From assembly GCA_015178975.1 (NCBI GenBank), contig WHVD01000240.1, positions 1 through 64,000 on the forward strand: 64,000 nt of DNA, in the 5' to 3' direction. The notes beneath the pieces are model-generated. The model saw only the letters and a list, made by a program, of their open reading frames with translations, ran no database searches and was not told where the DNA came from. Made by a program: the position numbers and the translations under genes. Shown one piece after another: positions 23,213 to 35,400 of this stretch; the first letter of the stretch is position 1, and every line of letters begins with the position of its first letter. The stretch comes from Hysterangium stoloniferum (lineage: Eukaryota; Basidiomycota; Agaricomycetes; Hysterangiales; Hysterangiaceae).

Positions 23213-26200
23213 ATGTCCTCCTCCACCACCCCCATCGCCATCATTGGTGTTTCCGCAGAGTTTCCCTCTGGTGAGCACGACCATAATCTCGACTACGCCG
23301 ACTATTGGCGGTTTCTCCTCCACAAGGGCGAGGCTTTCTCCCCAATCCCCTCCGACAGGTTCAATTACGAGGCGTGCGTGCCCAGATTTATTACCCCCTT
23401 ATTAATATTACTCATCTTTCCCAAATTTTCTTTCAAATTAGCTTCTCCCACCTAATTACTCCAAATTCTGGCGCATTTCTTACCCAACCAACTCTATTCG
23501 ACTCCCTCGAATTTGGTATCCCCCCAGCCGATGCGGCCGCCCTCCCCCTCGCCACTCGCAAGCTCATAGAGCATGCCTTTCTCGCTCTGAGGGATGCTGG
23601 AATCAATTACAGAGGTGCAGACGTCGGTGTGTACACCGCGGGTGTGGGGCACGACGCCAGTGTGCTCGGTGAAGCAGTAAGTCTGTCCCCTCACTCCCCT
23701 CCGCCCTACTCGTTCAATACTGATTCCCACCCCTCCAGGACCCTCATGCCCTCACCGGAACATTTGCTGCTATCCCCGCAACGATTGCCAACAGAGTCTC
23801 TTACCATCTCGACCTCCACGGCCCGTCTCTCCCCGTGGATACTGCCTGCTCATCCAGTCTTACCGCTACACATCTCGCAGTACAAGCGCTCCGAGCCGGA
23901 GAGTGCGAAAGCGCTGTCGTAGGAGGGGCACAGATCAACTTGCGGTGAGTATCACGAAAAAAAAGATCTCAACTTTGGTCGCGTCAAAACTTTGACCACG
24001 TGACTTACGCTTTTATATTGCATATAGCCTCAACGAATGGATCCAGTACTCTCAGTCCGGCGTGCTTTCCAAAGACGGTAAATGCAAGCCGTTTGATGCG
24101 AATGCTGATGGCTTTGCAAGGGGCGAAGGTGTCGCATGCATAATCCTTAAGCCACTTGACAAGGCCATCAAGGACGGGGATCGCGTTTATGCGACGGTGA
24201 GCCTTCGAGCTGCTATCTCTCTTGCCTCAATTCGTGCCATCGCGACTGATCTGTGCTTTGTTAGATCCTAGGCAGCGCCATCAATGCCGCGGGAAGTCAA
24301 GCCCCATTGAATGCCCCAGTTGCTGCCGCACAGCAGGCCGCCATGACTCGCGCTTACACGCGCGCTGGTAAGAATCCGATGGAAGTCGACTTTGTAGAGA
24401 TGCATGCTACCGGTAGGCTTACTTACATTCCTAGAGGTGATGGCTCATCTGTCAATTACCAGGCACCGCTGTTGGAGATCCCACGGAGGCTAACTGGGTC
24501 GGTGAGCAATTTAAGCGCGAAGATGGTGGGCCCCTCTTTGCGGGAAGTGTCAAGGGAAATCTTGGGTGTGTAAATTTTGATGTGTTCTGTTTTTTCTACT
24601 TACAGCTGGCTTTAGACATACCGAGATTACCGCTTTCCTGGCTTCTCTGCTCAAAGTTACGCACATGGTCGAGCATAATATCATTCCCCCTACGGCAAAC
24701 TTCTCAGTTCCTAACCGGAAGATCCATTGGGAGGAGTTTAACCTTCATGTCCCTTCCACTGCTCCCATTCCTTTCACACCACGAGCCCCCTCCGGAAAAG
24801 CCCTCATTTCTTTGTCGAGTTTCGGTATTGGTGGTGCCAACGGTCATGTTGTCCTCGAAGGTCCGGCACCTCGCTCCCAGAATGCTTTCGGACGATATGA
24901 CCGACATGGAGATTCCACGGACGCGATCTTGATCATGGCGGGTGGGTTGTCACCACGATCTGCGGGTGTCATGGCGGAGCAGATCAGGGAGTTGTTCATG
25001 AATGCGCCGAGGGATTCTCTTCCGTTGCTCGCAAAGCTTGCTGGGAGACAGGCGCGTCAGCTTACATGGCGATCATACGCTCTTTATTACCCTAACCTCG
25101 AAGTATCCAAAGCCCTTACCTTTTGCGAGGCACAACTCGCGCCTCGGACGCGTCCACCGCTCGCGTTCGTCTTCAGTGGACAGGGGCCACAACATGCCCT
25201 CATGGGACGCCAACTATTTTCCAAATATCCCGCTTTCAGGAAGAGCGTACACGAGTGTGACGAGGCGTACCGGTCCGTTATGGGTTTTTCCCTTGTGGAA
25301 AGCTCGGGGTTGTTCGTGGAGCCTCGCGATAACGCTACTTCATCCAAGCCCGCCGTTTCCAGCGAATGGACCGTCACCCTTCCCGCTCTCACCATCCTTC
25401 AAATCGCGTTATTCGACCTCCTTGCCAGCTTCGGCATTAAACCAGATGTAGTGCTCGGTCACAGTGCGGGAGAGACGGCTCTTCTCTATGCGTCCGGAGC
25501 TGGACCTAAGGAGATGGCAGTCGAAGTGGCCATTGCCCGTGCGAAGATGATGAGCGTCGCTGAGAGTGTCGGTGGTGGCATGGCCGCTGTAGCCTGTGGT
25601 GAGGTTGAGGCTCAGGGACTCATCGACGAGATCCTAGCCAAGGAAGGTATCTTCGAACAAGCAGAGCGGGAACAGAGCCTTGTGCTCGCCTGCTACAATT
25701 CCCCTGACGGTGTTAGTGTTGCAGGTCTCGTCGGTCTCGTTGACAAGCTTTGCGCGCTCGCAGAGAGTCGCGGTGTTCTTGCCCGCCGCCTCCGCATTCC
25801 AGTTCCTGTGCATTCTTACCTGATGGACGTGTGCAAAGATCAGTGCGAGAGTCGTGTCGGGGAAGTCTTCGCGCGGTTCCCTCAAGCGGGGAAGCCGACG
25901 ACTACGATGTACTCCACAGTTACAGGCCTCAAGTGGGATGAACCGTTCTCCGTCGATTACTTCTGGCGCAATGCACGACAGGCTGTTCTTTTCAACCAGG
26001 TCACGACGCAGCTCGTGGATGAACATCCCAATATGTGTTATGTCGAAATCTCCCCTCATCCCGTCCTTTCTTCATATATATCCTCAGCTGGTGTTGACGG
26101 CTCACGCATCACATGTCCGTCTCGCCGCCCTGCCAAGTCGGGCGAGTTCCTTGAAGGTGCGGCTTTCCTGGAATCGCTTGGCCGACTCGCTATGAACGGA

Positions 26201-29200
26201 TATGATGTTGACTTTAACGCTCTAAATAACCACCCCGAGTGGGATCCTAAAGTCAAGCTCCCCGCATATCCCTTCAGCAAGAAGGACGTTCCATTCCATG
26301 CCGACACCCCCTCCTTCCACCGACTGTTACTTGCTCGCAACGGTCCTCTCAATCACCCGCGTCTGCGCATCAACGCCAAGACTCACCCGCTACTTGCAGG
26401 CCATGTCGTCAATTCCGAGCCGATCATGCCTGCAGCTGGCTTCATCGAGATGGCGTTGGAGTTTGGCGCAAGGGTACTTTCTGATGTTGAGTTTATGGCG
26501 GCGCTGCCGTTGTCGGCGGAGGTACCCTCTACGGTCGAGGTGGCCTTAGATGGTGCGAAATGGAGTGTCAAAACTTCATCTGCGCTGGGACATGGGTCTG
26601 ATAAGAGTTGGGCGCATAGGGTGTGTACTTGCATGTCTGTTTTGCCTTGCCATCATTTACTAAATCGTCTTCACTCTAGGGCTCACCGGACTTCGATCGT
26701 TTACACTCACGCGGCTTGCTCACGTTCAACACTGACAACACTGACGATGAGCCTTTGGACCTTGCTGCGATCCAAACGCGTTGCAAGCGGGTCTGCCGCA
26801 TTGAAGACCTTTACGAACATGGTTTCAAGGGCTTTGCTGACTACAGTTCCGACTTCAGACGTATAACTTACGCTGTCCAGGGCGAGGATGAAGTCTTTGT
26901 CACGCTTCGTGGTGCGATTGATTTGGCCGAGTGCGTTCTGCTTTTAAATACCGTTATACCGTATCACTAAAACGTCCACAGCTGTGATAAGTACCGGTTT
27001 GACCCGGTTATCCTCGACGCCGTCTTTCATGGATGCATGTTCTTCATCATGGAGCATGAGCAGGTCATTCTGGACTATGAGACGCGCGATTATTTCTTGC
27101 CTTCGCGAGCAGCTCGTGTCGTCCTTCATGACGCTCTGGCGCGAGCCAGCCTGCCTGAACAGATCGCGGCACATTTTGTGTTAAGGGATTGGACTCCTGG
27201 TATGTATCTTGTCGTTGGTACTTCTGGCGCTCTTCGCTCACTGATTCTCATAGCGGGGGTATCCGTTGATATTTCGATCACCGACATCGCTGGGGAACGT
27301 CTTTGCACCATTCGAGGTTTCGAGATGACTCGCCATTCGAATTCTATCCACAAGGCTGTCGAGAAGCGTTTCCAACTTGAGTGGCAACCTGTCTCTATCC
27401 CATTGCAACCCGCGAATGAGTTGCACCACATTCGTGAGCCCAAGCACAACACTCGGGATCTATGGATGACCCTCGATGCGCTTGCAATCGAAACAATCAA
27501 AAAGACGTTAGCTGGTTCGGTTGTACCTGGTGTTGAAGTGAGTTCGACTTCTATTCTATGCCTAGTGTCAACCTTTTAACAACTCTATTAGCGCCATCGT
27601 CAACGTTACTGGGAATTTGCAAAAGACACTGCGATGAAGGCGATGGATAAAGATGCCCTTGAACCTGAGCATATTGCTGCTTTGCGTCAGGCCTATCCCT
27701 CCTACTTCGATGTCACTGATCGCGTTGCTAAAGTCCACAGGGATATTTTCACATCGTCAACAGTATGTATACCACCTCTCTAGGCGTTTGATTACATTTC
27801 TTATCCGTTTCTGCAGGCCACTGTTCAGGCATTGTACTCCACTGTTGAAATCATGCAAGACTTCTATGGCGCTCACAATACTGTCATCCCATCGTGCCAG
27901 GAAAGTGCCGTGATCTTCCGTAATGTACTCAAGGAACTCGCTGCAAGTGGGAAAAAGGTCATTCGTGTCCTTGAGGTCGGGTGTGGAACTGGCATGTTAA
28001 CCCAACGCCTCGTTGATGTACTTCCCGAGTTCCCAGAACTCATCGTTGAATATGTTGCCACCGATATCTCCCACAGTCTAGCTATGCAAGCCGCCCAGCG
28101 CTTTTCGCACCCTTACATGCGCGCCGCAGCTTATGATCTCACGAAGACCCTGGAGGAACAAGGTATCACCCCCGCTTCATTTGATGTGGTCAGCGCCCTT
28201 CATGTTTTGCACGCAACAAGTGACCTTGCACAAACTATGGGCTCTATCTATGATTTGCTCGTACCGGGAGGTTATGTTTTGACTGTTGACTTTGACGGAG
28301 ATGCTTGGCAGACCGGAGTTCCTGGAACTATCTGGTATGACTTTATCTTCGGTGGATTCCAAGAATGGTACGAGTGTCCTTCTGTCTTCAGTTTCGTAGT
28401 TGGACGCTAATTCTACGTGTTAGGTTTGACTTCGGCGAAGATCGGACATCGCATTGCACCATATCACTTGGACAATGGCGCCGACTTCTGCAGGGTAGTG
28501 GCTTTAACTGTGTGACATTTTCGAGTAGTCATCCCGACGAAGACCACTCACTCGTTTTCCTTGCTCAAAAGGCTGGTGCTGAGCATTACGTTCTTCCGAT
28601 CACGGAAAACCGGCCGCCGTCTTCTGTATCCCATAGCGACACCGTGTTCAACTCTTCATCTGGCTCCATTTCGAAAGACTTCTCTCCTGTGCAAGTCATA
28701 GAAGAGTTCGTGTATCTCCCCGATCCCCTCTTCAATTACTCGCGCGGCCAAGAGATGAAACTTCGTGATGAGCTGGCTGGATTGGATGCGAGCGATTCAT
28801 TGTGTGTTTGGATTGTGGCTACAGATGGACCCGACGGCGACGCAGCTCGTGGTCTCACTCGGACGTTAGGGAAAGAACTTCCTGCATGGTCGATCCATCT
28901 GGTTATCTGCGACGCGTCCTGGTCAATGCAAAAACGGCGTGCTGCCATAGCCAAGCTTCAGGACAACCCCGCTATCGAACCCGAAGTACGGCTTGATATC
29001 AACGGTGCAATTCACGTTCCCAGGGTCGTTCCTCTTCCTTCCCCTTCCTTGGAAGCACCGTTCGAGTCAGACAAGCATTGGGTCACTGGCGATGATAAGG
29101 TCTCACTAGCAGCTCTCCCCGCCCTTGGACCTTTCGATATTGCGGTGGAAGTGTCTCATTGGTCGTCGCTGAACAAAGATTCCCCCCAAGCTTTCATAGC

Positions 29201-31077
29201 GACGGTGTCGAACAAAGGTACCTCCGACTTTGCAACTGGCGATTGGGTGATGGGTCTCACCGATGCCCCATTCTCCAACCGATTGGTTGTGCATGGTGGT
29301 TCCGTTGTTCCCTGCCAGCCCAACGACTCTCGCGTTCTTCCAGATGCGGCTGGGCTGGCGAGCGCTGTTCTTGCACTGGGGCCCGGTACACTACGTCGTA
29401 TGGGCCGTCTTCAGGCCATACAGCACGTTCTCGTTACTAATGCGGATACACTCATTGGTCAGGCTGCAGCTCGACTATACGTACATCTGGGCCTCGATGT
29501 TTTTTGCATTGCAGAAGGCGATGCAGAGGCCTTGGCGAAGTCCATCCAAGTTCCTGTGGGTCGAGTCTCGGTCGCCTCAAATGCACTTTGGGTCGCCCGT
29601 CAGCGCTGCCGTTATGATGTCGTTCTTTCAGGCGCTCGGAGTAAGCCTGATGTTCAAGCTGTCACTCAGCTCTGTACACCCCAAGGCATTCTACATCTCT
29701 GGAACAGCGAGTCTGATGGTTTACTTTCGAACCTGAAGCGGGATCCATGGCTTGCGGCATTTGCTTTGGAGGTTGCCCTACAGAATATTCCTAATGATTT
29801 TTGTAGCTACACATCCCCTGTCGCCATTGCCGATGTTGCCCCAGTAGCAGATGGGACGCTTGTTGCAACGCAATCGTCACTCTTTGACCCGCGCAAAACG
29901 TATATATTAGTGGGTGGTATCGGTGGTATGGGTATCCAGATGGCACTTTGGATGTATGAGGTATGTTTAGGTTTTGGACTGTTTTTGTTCGATCTTCTAA
30001 CTGGGAACAAGAATGGCGCTAGGGATATCGTCTTGACTTCACGGCGCGGCCGTGAGTCGTTGCGTCGCACTAATCAGACAGCCGGGCTGCGAACGGTTCA
30101 ATACTTAGAACGACGTCCGGACCTTTCTCTCTCATTGGAAGCAGTCGACGCGACTGATTATGAGGCGACGGCTGCACTCATCAAGTCCCTGCAAAAGCCT
30201 ATCGGCGGTTGTTTCCTAATGTCTCTCGTCCTCTCCGATAAGTCTTTTGCCAACCAGACTGAGGACGACTTTGAGAAGGTTTTCGATGCGAAGACCACCG
30301 CCTTCCAGAATTTGTCACATGCCTTGGATATCAATACCCTCGATTTCTTTGTCTCGTTCTCCTCTGTGGCAGCCCTCTTTGGTAGTGCTGGACAGTCTAA
30401 CTATACCAGGTGTGTTGTGATGTATACCTATTGCTAGTTGTCCACTGAATCTGTTTACAGTGCTTCATCTGCCCTGGAGGGCATGACAAATGGCTACCGC
30501 AACGCATTTTCACTTGTCGTCCCTGGAATCACGGATAGCGGCTGGCTAGTTCGTGACCAGAGAGGGGGAGAAAATTCTCGCTCAAGCCATCTACTGGAGT
30601 GGGGCATGTCTACCAGAGGTATGTGTCTCAGCTAACCTCGGAATAATCACTAACATCGCCACAGAATTATGCGATTGTATCGCTGATGGCATTAGAAAAC
30701 TCCAGACCGGGTCATTCCATCACTACGTTCCGAATTTAAACTGGAACCTCGTCCGCCAAGACATGGGTGCTCTCCCTTCATTCCAACATCTTTGCGTTGC
30801 GGAACGAACTGAGGCAGCTACCCTTGAGGACGGGGAGGAGGACTCTAATCTGGAGGAGTTGGTTCGCACCGCACTTAATATTCCTGCCGAAGATTTCTCT
30901 CCCCACGTGCCATTTACAGCCTATGGACTTGATTCCCTGGTTGCCGTGCGGCTTTCCGCTGCTATCCGCGCCAACACTGGTCTTAAAGTCAGCCAGTTAC
31001 AGCTCCTTGCAGACATGACGCTTGAAGATCTCGAGCGGAGACTAGAGGACATTTTACTGGACGCTGATTTGGAATAA
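23213..31077 (+). CDS. Highly reducing-type iterative type I polyketide synthase
   Basis: Sixteen exons joined in frame: 23213-23373, 23442-23676, 23739-23944, 24028-24196, 24265-24412, 24463-24565, 24616-26620, 26680-26930, 26982-27199, 27254-27537, 27592-27762, 27817-28367, 28424-29960, 30012-30409, 30461-30618, 30665-31077; about 2,335 residues. Domains: KS about 7-420 with VDTACSSS (Cys), VEMHATGT (His) and GNLGHTE (His); AT about 520-830 with GHSAGE; DH about 920-1200 with HPLLAGHVV and [12 protein letters not shown]-methyltransferase about 1330-1520 with LEVGCGTGM; an ER-like segment about 1730-1980 lacking the usual GGVG nucleotide loop; KR from about 1990 with [12 protein letters not shown] with LDSL (Ser about 2288). 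No thioesterase or release domain follows. The enzyme would extend malonyl units, methylate and partly reduce them. The product is unknown. No tailoring genes lie beside it. Confidence 0.9.
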
Positions 31078-32483
31078 TAATACTCTTTTTTCTGTATCTT
31101 TTGTTTATTTGCCCTTTTTTGCCTCACCTTCATCTCTTTTCCTGTCTATTTCGCTTTCTGCTTGCTTACTATTATCCCACACTCGACTAACTGAACTTTC
31201 GTGTACTACATTGCATTCTTGTATCCCGACTTCGTTTTCTATCACCGTCTCTGGGGTTCTAGACATCATCAGTATACTTACTGTAAAAATTAAAAACAGA
31301 CGGTCTCAGCTCAGTTACTTACTCCATAAATTTACGACTGTAATTTTAATGCTTATTCGGAAGCGATGAGAAAACATAATAATGAGGCAATATAATAAGT
31401 TATCCTTAAGTAAATAGAGTAATAATCTAAATGCAGTTTCCTGTCAGAAGAGCTGTGGTTTAGATCTGTTATCTGTTGAAATTAAATCTCTAAAGCTGGC
31501 AAGAATCATAAAGACGAATTTAATTTCCATTTGTCTGTCTCTCGTAGGAGGCAAACGTAAGTACAAGAGAACTATACTACTGATATGCGCCGGACAATAG
31601 CCGTGTGGCAATAATAGCTTCCCACGTTAAAACTGCACACTCGTAATCCCAATTCCAATATTATCCCCACCTCCTTCCTACTCAAGGAGGTCAGGTATCC
31701 CTGACCTATTTTGATCCTTCCCTCTCAATCGTGCTTACTACAGATAGCTATGTTATATAAGTATAAAATAGGTACTGGAAGGTAGCTACATAGGCTTCAC
31801 AGGCCTTATGTAAGCTATTATACAAATGGAACATATCTACCTAACTACAGTTTATCTTGTATCTACCAGAAAAAAAATTCAGATCCGTATATAAGTTGCT
31901 TTGATCAAAAAGCTGGGTATGCATCAAAGTTCATTCTCCTGGCGTTTGGATAACTCCGGGCGAAAATAGTATCGGATGATCCTTGCCGTTTCAGGCACGG
32001 TCACGTGGGAGAATTTTTATTTTATTTTAATATATTTATATACCGCATCGCATAACGAAGATACATAGCGGTTGGGGAGAGAACTACCCTAACGGTCGGT
32101 GGAGAAAAGGTGGGATGTGAATGCAGCGGGTTGGGATACGTGGGAGGGTCTAATGCAGGGCGGGGGTGATTACGTGGGAGAATTTCTTATCAGCGAGAGG
32201 GGTACTGCGTGTTCTCCTTGTGACCTGCCATTCCTCGAAAAATTACTCAATAGAGATATGATAGCTACAAGTTAGAAGGTAATAAGGGATGTGTGAGGAC
32301 CGGTAAGTTTCAGGATGTTAAAGTTGCGTTGATTAAGAAGCTTACACTAGTTTGCAGAACATAGAATCTAATTGTACATATATCGATGAAGACAAAAACG
32401 TGTGAAGAAAAACATAAAAAGGATTACAAATACAGTATAGACAACCTCAAGTTGTCGGAATGAGGAGGATTCATAGAAGACAT
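31078..32483. other. Intergenic between PKS and RIF1 (convergent 3' ends)
   Basis: AT-rich, with no gene. The string 'cgtgggagaattt' occurs twice (about 32005 and 32172). These 1.4 kb must contain both transcript ends, since the two genes converge. Confidence 0.5.
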
Positions 32484-35400
32484 CTAGGGAGACTCAGTCG
32501 CGGTATGTGGGCTGCTGAATTTCTTGGCCATCTGATCGTTTAATGCCATGCTAATGCCACTGGCCATCCGAGAAGCATCGAGTAATTCTTGGATAGCCAT
32601 ATTCGACGCGCGGTTTGTAATAGCTACATGCGCTTGTTCTAATGCCAAATATTCCTCAGAAAGATTACGTCTGCATAATCGAGACAAATTGTGGGAAGGA
32701 CTGTCAGAACCTAAGGCTGAATTGGGAGGGACAGTTTTCGCGCGATTGAGTTGCCGGCGGGCAGCGACTTTCTTCAATGGACTCGAAGACATTAAAGAAT
32801 CATCTGAGGTAAGAAATGAGGACGGACATCAAAGAGGTCTGAATAATTTACCACTAGGAGGGTCGTATGCCTCTGAACGAGATCGACGCAGCAAAGGGGA
32901 CATGATGTGTCTAGCTGAAATGCGACCTGCTCGTGAGCTGGGTAAACTGGGGTCGGATGACTGCTGAGGCGTCTGGGGTAAGCCTAGATCGTCTGAACAA
33001 AAATATGATCATCCTGATATCAACTATAAAGAGAAATCGTACTGTTGGAGTTGAAAACGTCCTCTTGTAAGATATCGCTCCCTGCTTCGGTGACCTCGCG
33101 TTTTAGTGGCTCATGGCCAACGCGTCGTCGTTTTGGCGGGTTCGGTGTTTCCCTTGTGATATCTACCCGAGGATAATATTTAATAAATATTGATAAACAA
33201 AATTCAGGAAGTGTTACCATCTTCGAAACAGCTCCTCTCGTGTGTACTAAATAAGACTTTGTTGCTCCCCCGCACGAGCTTGCTGGGCGACTTTTCAGAG
33301 GTGTTGTCATACTGCGCTACTGGAGTATTATGAGAGGATGCAGAGGACTTTGATACACCACTTACATCGCTTCGAGTCTATTCTAGGAATTTCAACTGCA
33401 TCGAAAATTTTCCTCCTCTGCTCATTAATAGAACGTGACGAAGCATGCTTAGACGTTGGGTCCAGTGTCGATGTCTCTTGTAATTGCGACTGAGGAGACT
33501 GTGATGCTTCAGCAAGGTGAGACCGTTTGCGTTTAAGCCGAGTCACAATAATGCTTTCTGCCACAGTGATCTCGGGATTCTCATCATCACTGACGTTGAT
33601 AATCTCAACATCAGGGGCAGGACCACTCTTGCGTCTTTTGTTAGCCTGAGATACTACATACATCATGGATTAATTGTTGATAAAACGCAAATATAATAAT
33701 CAACTTACACCGGGATTTCCGGCGCTTTCCCAAAACGCTGCCTGATCTATATATTTGAGAAGCGCCGCCCATTTCAGAAGCGTAGGCGACCATAGATGTA
33801 TCCATGTCGGAGTTTTCCCTTTTAATATGGGGCTCTGCGAGGGGAGAGGATTTGGACGAAATGCTGGTCAAAGGAGACGCCACCAGAGATCGTTCGTATT
33901 GTTTAGAAGGGGTGATGGTAGCGTCAGTATTGAGGCGTGGTTGTGTGTCGCTTTCATTAGGCGTGTTCGTTGATACATTTCCAGCAGGAAGTGTGACCTT
34001 TGGGACACTGAAAATGTCATTACTGGTGAGCAATGAGTTGGGAATAATTGGTGAAGATAACGCTTGTGCATCAGCATTAAGTTCTGCTTTAGCAGAAATG
34101 CTCTCGTTGGCGGCGAATGCCTTTAGACCGCTGGATAGTCGAGGTGTGCCCCGAATCACAGGAGTAGTTTCATGATCGCTTTGGTGGTGAGAACCGTGAA
34201 TAATAGTCTTTGTTATGTCAGGTTGTCAAATCGTGCACATTGGATAACATGCTTTGATAAAACATACCATTGTGCTTTGCTTTTGTGTTTGAGTCGCTTG
34301 GGATATACCCGGCGCAAACTCTTCGTTAGAATCGCACATTACCTCCTGAATGTTCCGCAGTATAGGTTTCAGTTCTTCAGGATAGCGCAATTCTAAGGAC
34401 CCTAGGCATCCATAAGTGGCAGCCCAGAAAGCTTTGAATGCGGAGGGTCCGAGAGCAGGTGGGGGAATGTGCGTGAATGCAGAAGCAAGGAGCGGCGTAA
34501 GACTGTGAAGGGTATCGCTCGATACTGGTGTGATCTTGAGGGATTTAAGAGCTGCAATATAGAAAGCGATGACCTAAGGAGTAACGTTGTATGACGGTTA
34601 CGGTTATAGTAGCTAGAAAACCCTTACATGTTCATTATACTCATCGTCCATAAACGATTCCGACTGATCCTCTATCATCAGCTTCATACCCTCTTGAATC
34701 GCTTTCAGATATTCCACAATAAGGGACCCGCCTACGCCGTTCACGGCCTCGGTAAGGCGATCTACGACATCAAACAGCATTGGCTTTGCCACATCGTTGA
34801 GCGGCGGATAGCTGACAGTCAAAGTGTCATTCGTCAAACGGAGCAACACACTGGGAAGTTGAGCATCTGCGTTATCGGGTTGAATACCGGAGAGAAGGGA
34901 TGGTAATACAGCGAAGAGCGCCATGGAATTCTGGGATGATTTAATCTGCGATGCAATTGCATCCAAAACAGTCGCCGCGGAGGTTTTGCGCAGAGAGGCG
35001 GCGATAAGAGCACTGTTCGCGAGCTGGACCCATAGGTCGAGGTCCTCTCGCTCAAATTGTACATCTGTGAAGCAGCTATAGGATAATAGATCAATTAGCA
35101 TCTAGTCGATATAAGCGGGAATGTGGTTTTACAAAAAAGGTGTGCGGAGGAGTTCGATCGAGCCGTGGTAAGCACCTGCGTGCTTTAGCCACTGTCTACC
35201 AACAGTCCTCCATAGGCCTCGCTTCAAAATAGGCGGATAACCCGTCTGCCATAGCTTCCTCATAAGCTCCAGAGATCCCGCCAGTAATAACTCAGCACAC
35301 AGCATCCCCCAAGCGTCGCGAACCTCAACTTGGTCCAATTCATATTTGTGTTTAATCACTTCTTCGAGAAGCGATCCTGCAGCTCGAGACAGTGCCGGGG

